This document shows positions 62,100 through 64,000 of a DNA stretch of 64,000 nucleotides, one piece after another. The first letter of the stretch is position 1. Each line of letters opens with the position of its first letter. The stretch covers positions 126,307 through 190,306 of the forward strand of contig NZ_FRAU01000003.1 of assembly GCF_900142415.1 (NCBI RefSeq). The letters run 5' to 3'. Under the pieces are notes generated by a model. The model worked only from the letters and a program-made list of their open reading frames with translations, ran no database searches and had not been told where the DNA came from. This stretch comes from Rhodothermus profundi. GTDB lineage: Bacteria; Bacteroidota; Rhodothermia; Rhodothermales; Rhodothermaceae. The position numbers and the translations under genes were made by a program.

Positions 62100-62792
62100 A
62101 TGGTACAGATTGGCCTGACGACTGCCTTCGACGGCAACCGCCAGCAAATAGACTATGCCTACGTGCAGGCGCTGGAAAAAGCGGGCGCGCTCCCGGTATT
62201 GCTTCCGATAATTCGCTCCCAGGCTCCTGCTCGGCTGTTTGCCCGGCAGTTGGATGGGCTCGTTGTGCCCGGAGGTCCTGCCGTGACGGATGGCCTGATC
62301 GGAACGCTTCCCGATGACCTGGACCCGCCACAGCCGCTGCGCACTGAAAGCGACCGATACTATCTGGAGGCCTTCCTGGAAGCCGGTAAACCCATTCTGG
62401 GCATCTGCTATGGCATGCAGTTGCTCAATGCGGTCCTGGGCGGCACCCTGTATGCCGACGTGCAGCGACAACGCAAGGACGTACTGCCCCACAGCCCCAA
62501 ACGCGGAGGGCAGCAGCATGCCCTTGCCATAACCCCCGATACCCACCTTGCCCGCCTGGTAGGTCAGCTTACCTGGCAGGTCAACACGCGTCACCTCCAG
62601 GCTGTGGCCACGGTAGGCCAGGGACTCCGCATCAGCGCCCGCGCTCCTGACGGCGTAATTGAGGCCATCGAATCACCGGACGGCCGTCTCGTAGGCGTAC
62701 AGTTTCACCCTGAGCGGATGGGAACCGAAGGATTAATTTTGTTTCGCCACCTGGTCAGCCAGGCCGAAAAATTTGCTGCCCGCAGCGTCTGA
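62100..62792 (+). CDS. Class I glutamine amidotransferase-like hydrolase (PuuD family)
   Basis: About 230 residues. The nucleophile elbow is GICYGMQLLN with the Cys at about residue 101, and the His-Glu pair lies in GVQFHPERMG. This matches gamma-glutamyl-GABA hydrolase-like proteins, which cleave gamma-glutamyl bonds, though other amidase roles are possible. The ATG at 62100 is preferred over the GTG three bases before it. Confidence 0.85.
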   Translation: MVQIGLTTAFDGNRQQIDYAYVQALEKAGALPVLLPIIRSQAPARLFARQLDGLVVPGGPAVTDGLIGTLPDDLDPPQPLRTESDRYYLEAFLEAGKPILGICYGMQLLNAVLGGTLYADVQRQRKDVLPHSPKRGGQQHALAITPDTHLARLVGQLTWQVNTRHLQAVATVGQGLRISARAPDGVIEAIESPDGRLVGVQFHPERMGTEGLILFRHLVSQAEKFAARSV

Positions 62793-62868
62793 CACCCCAA
62801 TTGGTACGCATTTCGCCGCGATTATAGGGTGTAGTCTGATCGCAGGTTGGCAGCCTACGTAAGTTCCC

Positions 62869-64000
62869 ATGATGCGACCGCATGCCTGGCGCCTTTTATG
62901 GGTAGCCGTCCTGGGAGGCATCGTGTCAGTCAATCTGCCGCAACTTGCCGCAGCAATCCGAACATATCTCCTGCCTCCTGATTCGGCCAGTTTGCCCTCT
63001 GCTCCTGCCTCCCCGCCCCGTAACCATTCCGTTCTTTCCCTGGGCGCCTTGGCTTTTGACCTGCATCCTGATGTTCGCTACGGGCCGTACTTTACCGGCG
63101 TGCTGACTCCCTCAGACCGCTCCCTTGCTGCGGCTTCTCTGTTGCCTGCGTTTCAGCATTTGCTCACGCAGTACACGTTGCGCCAGGCCGTTGACGACAA
63201 CTTTACCCTCCGCATTTATGACGGCCGCAGCGGAACGCTGCTGGTTCGGTATGAGCTAACCGACATACGGCAACGCTACCAGGCAACCGGCCACGCCGAC
63301 TGGGATCAAGTAGATCGCCTGCGTCGAGACATAACCCGTTCCCTTCTGGATCGTCTGGTTGCCCGCGGCTTCCCACGCCGCGATCTCGTTGTGCGCTGGG
63401 GACGCGCTAACCAGGTGCAAGAAGCCTTTATGCGGGCAGTCCCCTACCTTGAGTATGAAATCCGGCTGGCTCGAACGCTCAATCTAAGCCTGCTCAGCAC
63501 AGCGGTCAGCATCGTAGAGACGTTTAGCGATGACCGGCGGGTCTCACCAGCCGGTGCACGCAGTCGCTATCAGCTTATGCCCTACCTGTTGCGCCAATAT
63601 GATCTTCACCATTACACGCTACGCACAGCGGCTGGCACCCGAGTGCGCATACGCGAAGCATGGCATCCCCTGCTGACCATGGAACCGGCCTTTCTGGTCA
63701 TGCGCAGTTATGCCAATGCAGTAGGCCACGAAGTGCCCGGCCTTTCTGCTTACCATACCGGACCAGCCAATCTCTTTCGTCTCTACCGCCTGTTTCTCAC
63801 CCGGGGTCTTGATTACCTGCAGCCTGGAACCACCGTGCTGGATGCCTATCTCTGGGCGATAACCGAAGGGTTTAACGAACTGGCCCGCCGCACAACCTTC
63901 CGGGAATATTCACGAGGTTACATCCCGTCTCTCTACGGTACGCTCCGCGCGCTGGAACACCTGCCGCTCGACACCAGCCGTACCATACGCGCCGAGCTGG
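62869..64000 (+). CDS. Lytic-transglycosylase-like protein, cut by the window end
   Basis: The first 377 codons of a gene that runs off the window. An N-terminal membrane or signal segment (LLWVAVLGGIVSV) is followed by a long region with a possible SLT-type motif: a glutamate in VSIVETFSDD and then SPAGARSRYQLMP, resembling the E...S.GA.GLMQ layout of lytic transglycosylases. Cell-wall cleavage is plausible but weakly supported. The C-terminal part is missing. Start at 62869; a second ATG follows immediately. Confidence 0.6.
   Translation, partial: MMRPHAWRLLWVAVLGGIVSVNLPQLAAAIRTYLLPPDSASLPSAPASPPRNHSVLSLGALAFDLHPDVRYGPYFTGVLTPSDRSLAAASLLPAFQHLLTQYTLRQAVDDNFTLRIYDGRSGTLLVRYELTDIRQRYQATGHADWDQVDRLRRDITRSLLDRLVARGFPRRDLVVRWGRANQVQEAFMRAVPYLEYEIRLARTLNLSLLSTAVSIVETFSDDRRVSPAGARSRYQLMPYLLRQYDLHHYTLRTAAGTRVRIREAWHPLLTMEPAFLVMRSYANAVGHEVPGLSAYHTGPANLFRLYRLFLTRGLDYLQPGTTVLDAYLWAITEGFNELARRTTFREYSRGYIPSLYGTLRALEHLPLDTSRTIRAEL

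Overview
The window looks like a chromosomal segment of a thermophilic, moderately GC-rich member of the Rhodothermota/Bacteroidota, most like Rhodothermus. The evidence is: several secreted proteins with type IX secretion (T9SS)-style C-terminal domains, a PorV-family protein, a TonB-dependent receptor with a carboxypeptidase-regulatory-like N-terminal domain, many genes with poor Shine-Dalgarno sites, and a bacterial AP2-domain protein. The species call is inference; no search was possible and GC was judged by eye.

Bases 1-246 hold no convincing gene but carry a run of inverted repeats. rmuC (247-1635) follows. Bases 1778-10528 form a CRISPR-associated island. The plus strand encodes a Cas4-Cas1 fusion, Cas2, an uncharacterised J-domain protein and a Cas6 endoribonuclease. 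The minus strand encodes two CARF-HEPN (Csx1/Csx2-type, DxTHG) nucleases, a ring-nuclease-like protein of the NE0113 family, a small CRISPR-associated protein, two unrecognised small proteins and a DUF4236 protein. There is no CRISPR array, cas10 or other effector subunit in the window, so this is an adaptation, processing and signalling module whose interference complex must lie elsewhere or be absent. The minus-strand genes appear to be driven from two promoters sharing a palindrome (CGGAA-N-TTCCG) and a second box at almost the same distance from the start codons.

Bases 10649-22234 are a minus-strand run of envelope genes: an FG-GAP surface protein, a TonB-dependent receptor, a large T9SS-type protein, a PorV-like protein and a secreted amidase. 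A LacI-family regulator is divergent from it (22780-23823), which suggests control by a sugar or similar ligand.

Bases 23828-34064 carry metabolic and envelope genes: purC, a nitrilase-family amidohydrolase, moaE/moaD, a lipoprotein-export-type permease, a tandem-domain cytidine deaminase with its catalytic half at the C terminus, a VWA membrane protein, a lamin-tail-domain secreted protein and an IscA/ErpA-type protein. clpC (34263-36815) is flanked by clear terminators and has a folded leader. A glycosylasparaginase and a GH18 lipoprotein follow on the minus strand, then a two-domain AP2 protein, an AT-rich six-bladed propeller lipoprotein and a complementary M16 peptidase pair next to polA.

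From 47008 onward are a dTDP-sugar cluster (rfbB-rfbA-rfbC-like, without rmlD), a HAD hydrolase, a fructosamine-kinase-like protein, a low-molecular-weight phosphatase, xseA, a class C beta-lactamase-like hydrolase, a D-aminoacylase, a small lipoprotein, a Dph6-like PP-loop protein, a possible HEPN protein, hemN, a fused glycosyltransferase, an OsmC protein, a glutamine-amidotransferase-like hydrolase, and a lytic-transglycosylase-like gene cut by the window end. No rRNA, tRNA, insertion sequence or CRISPR array was recognised.
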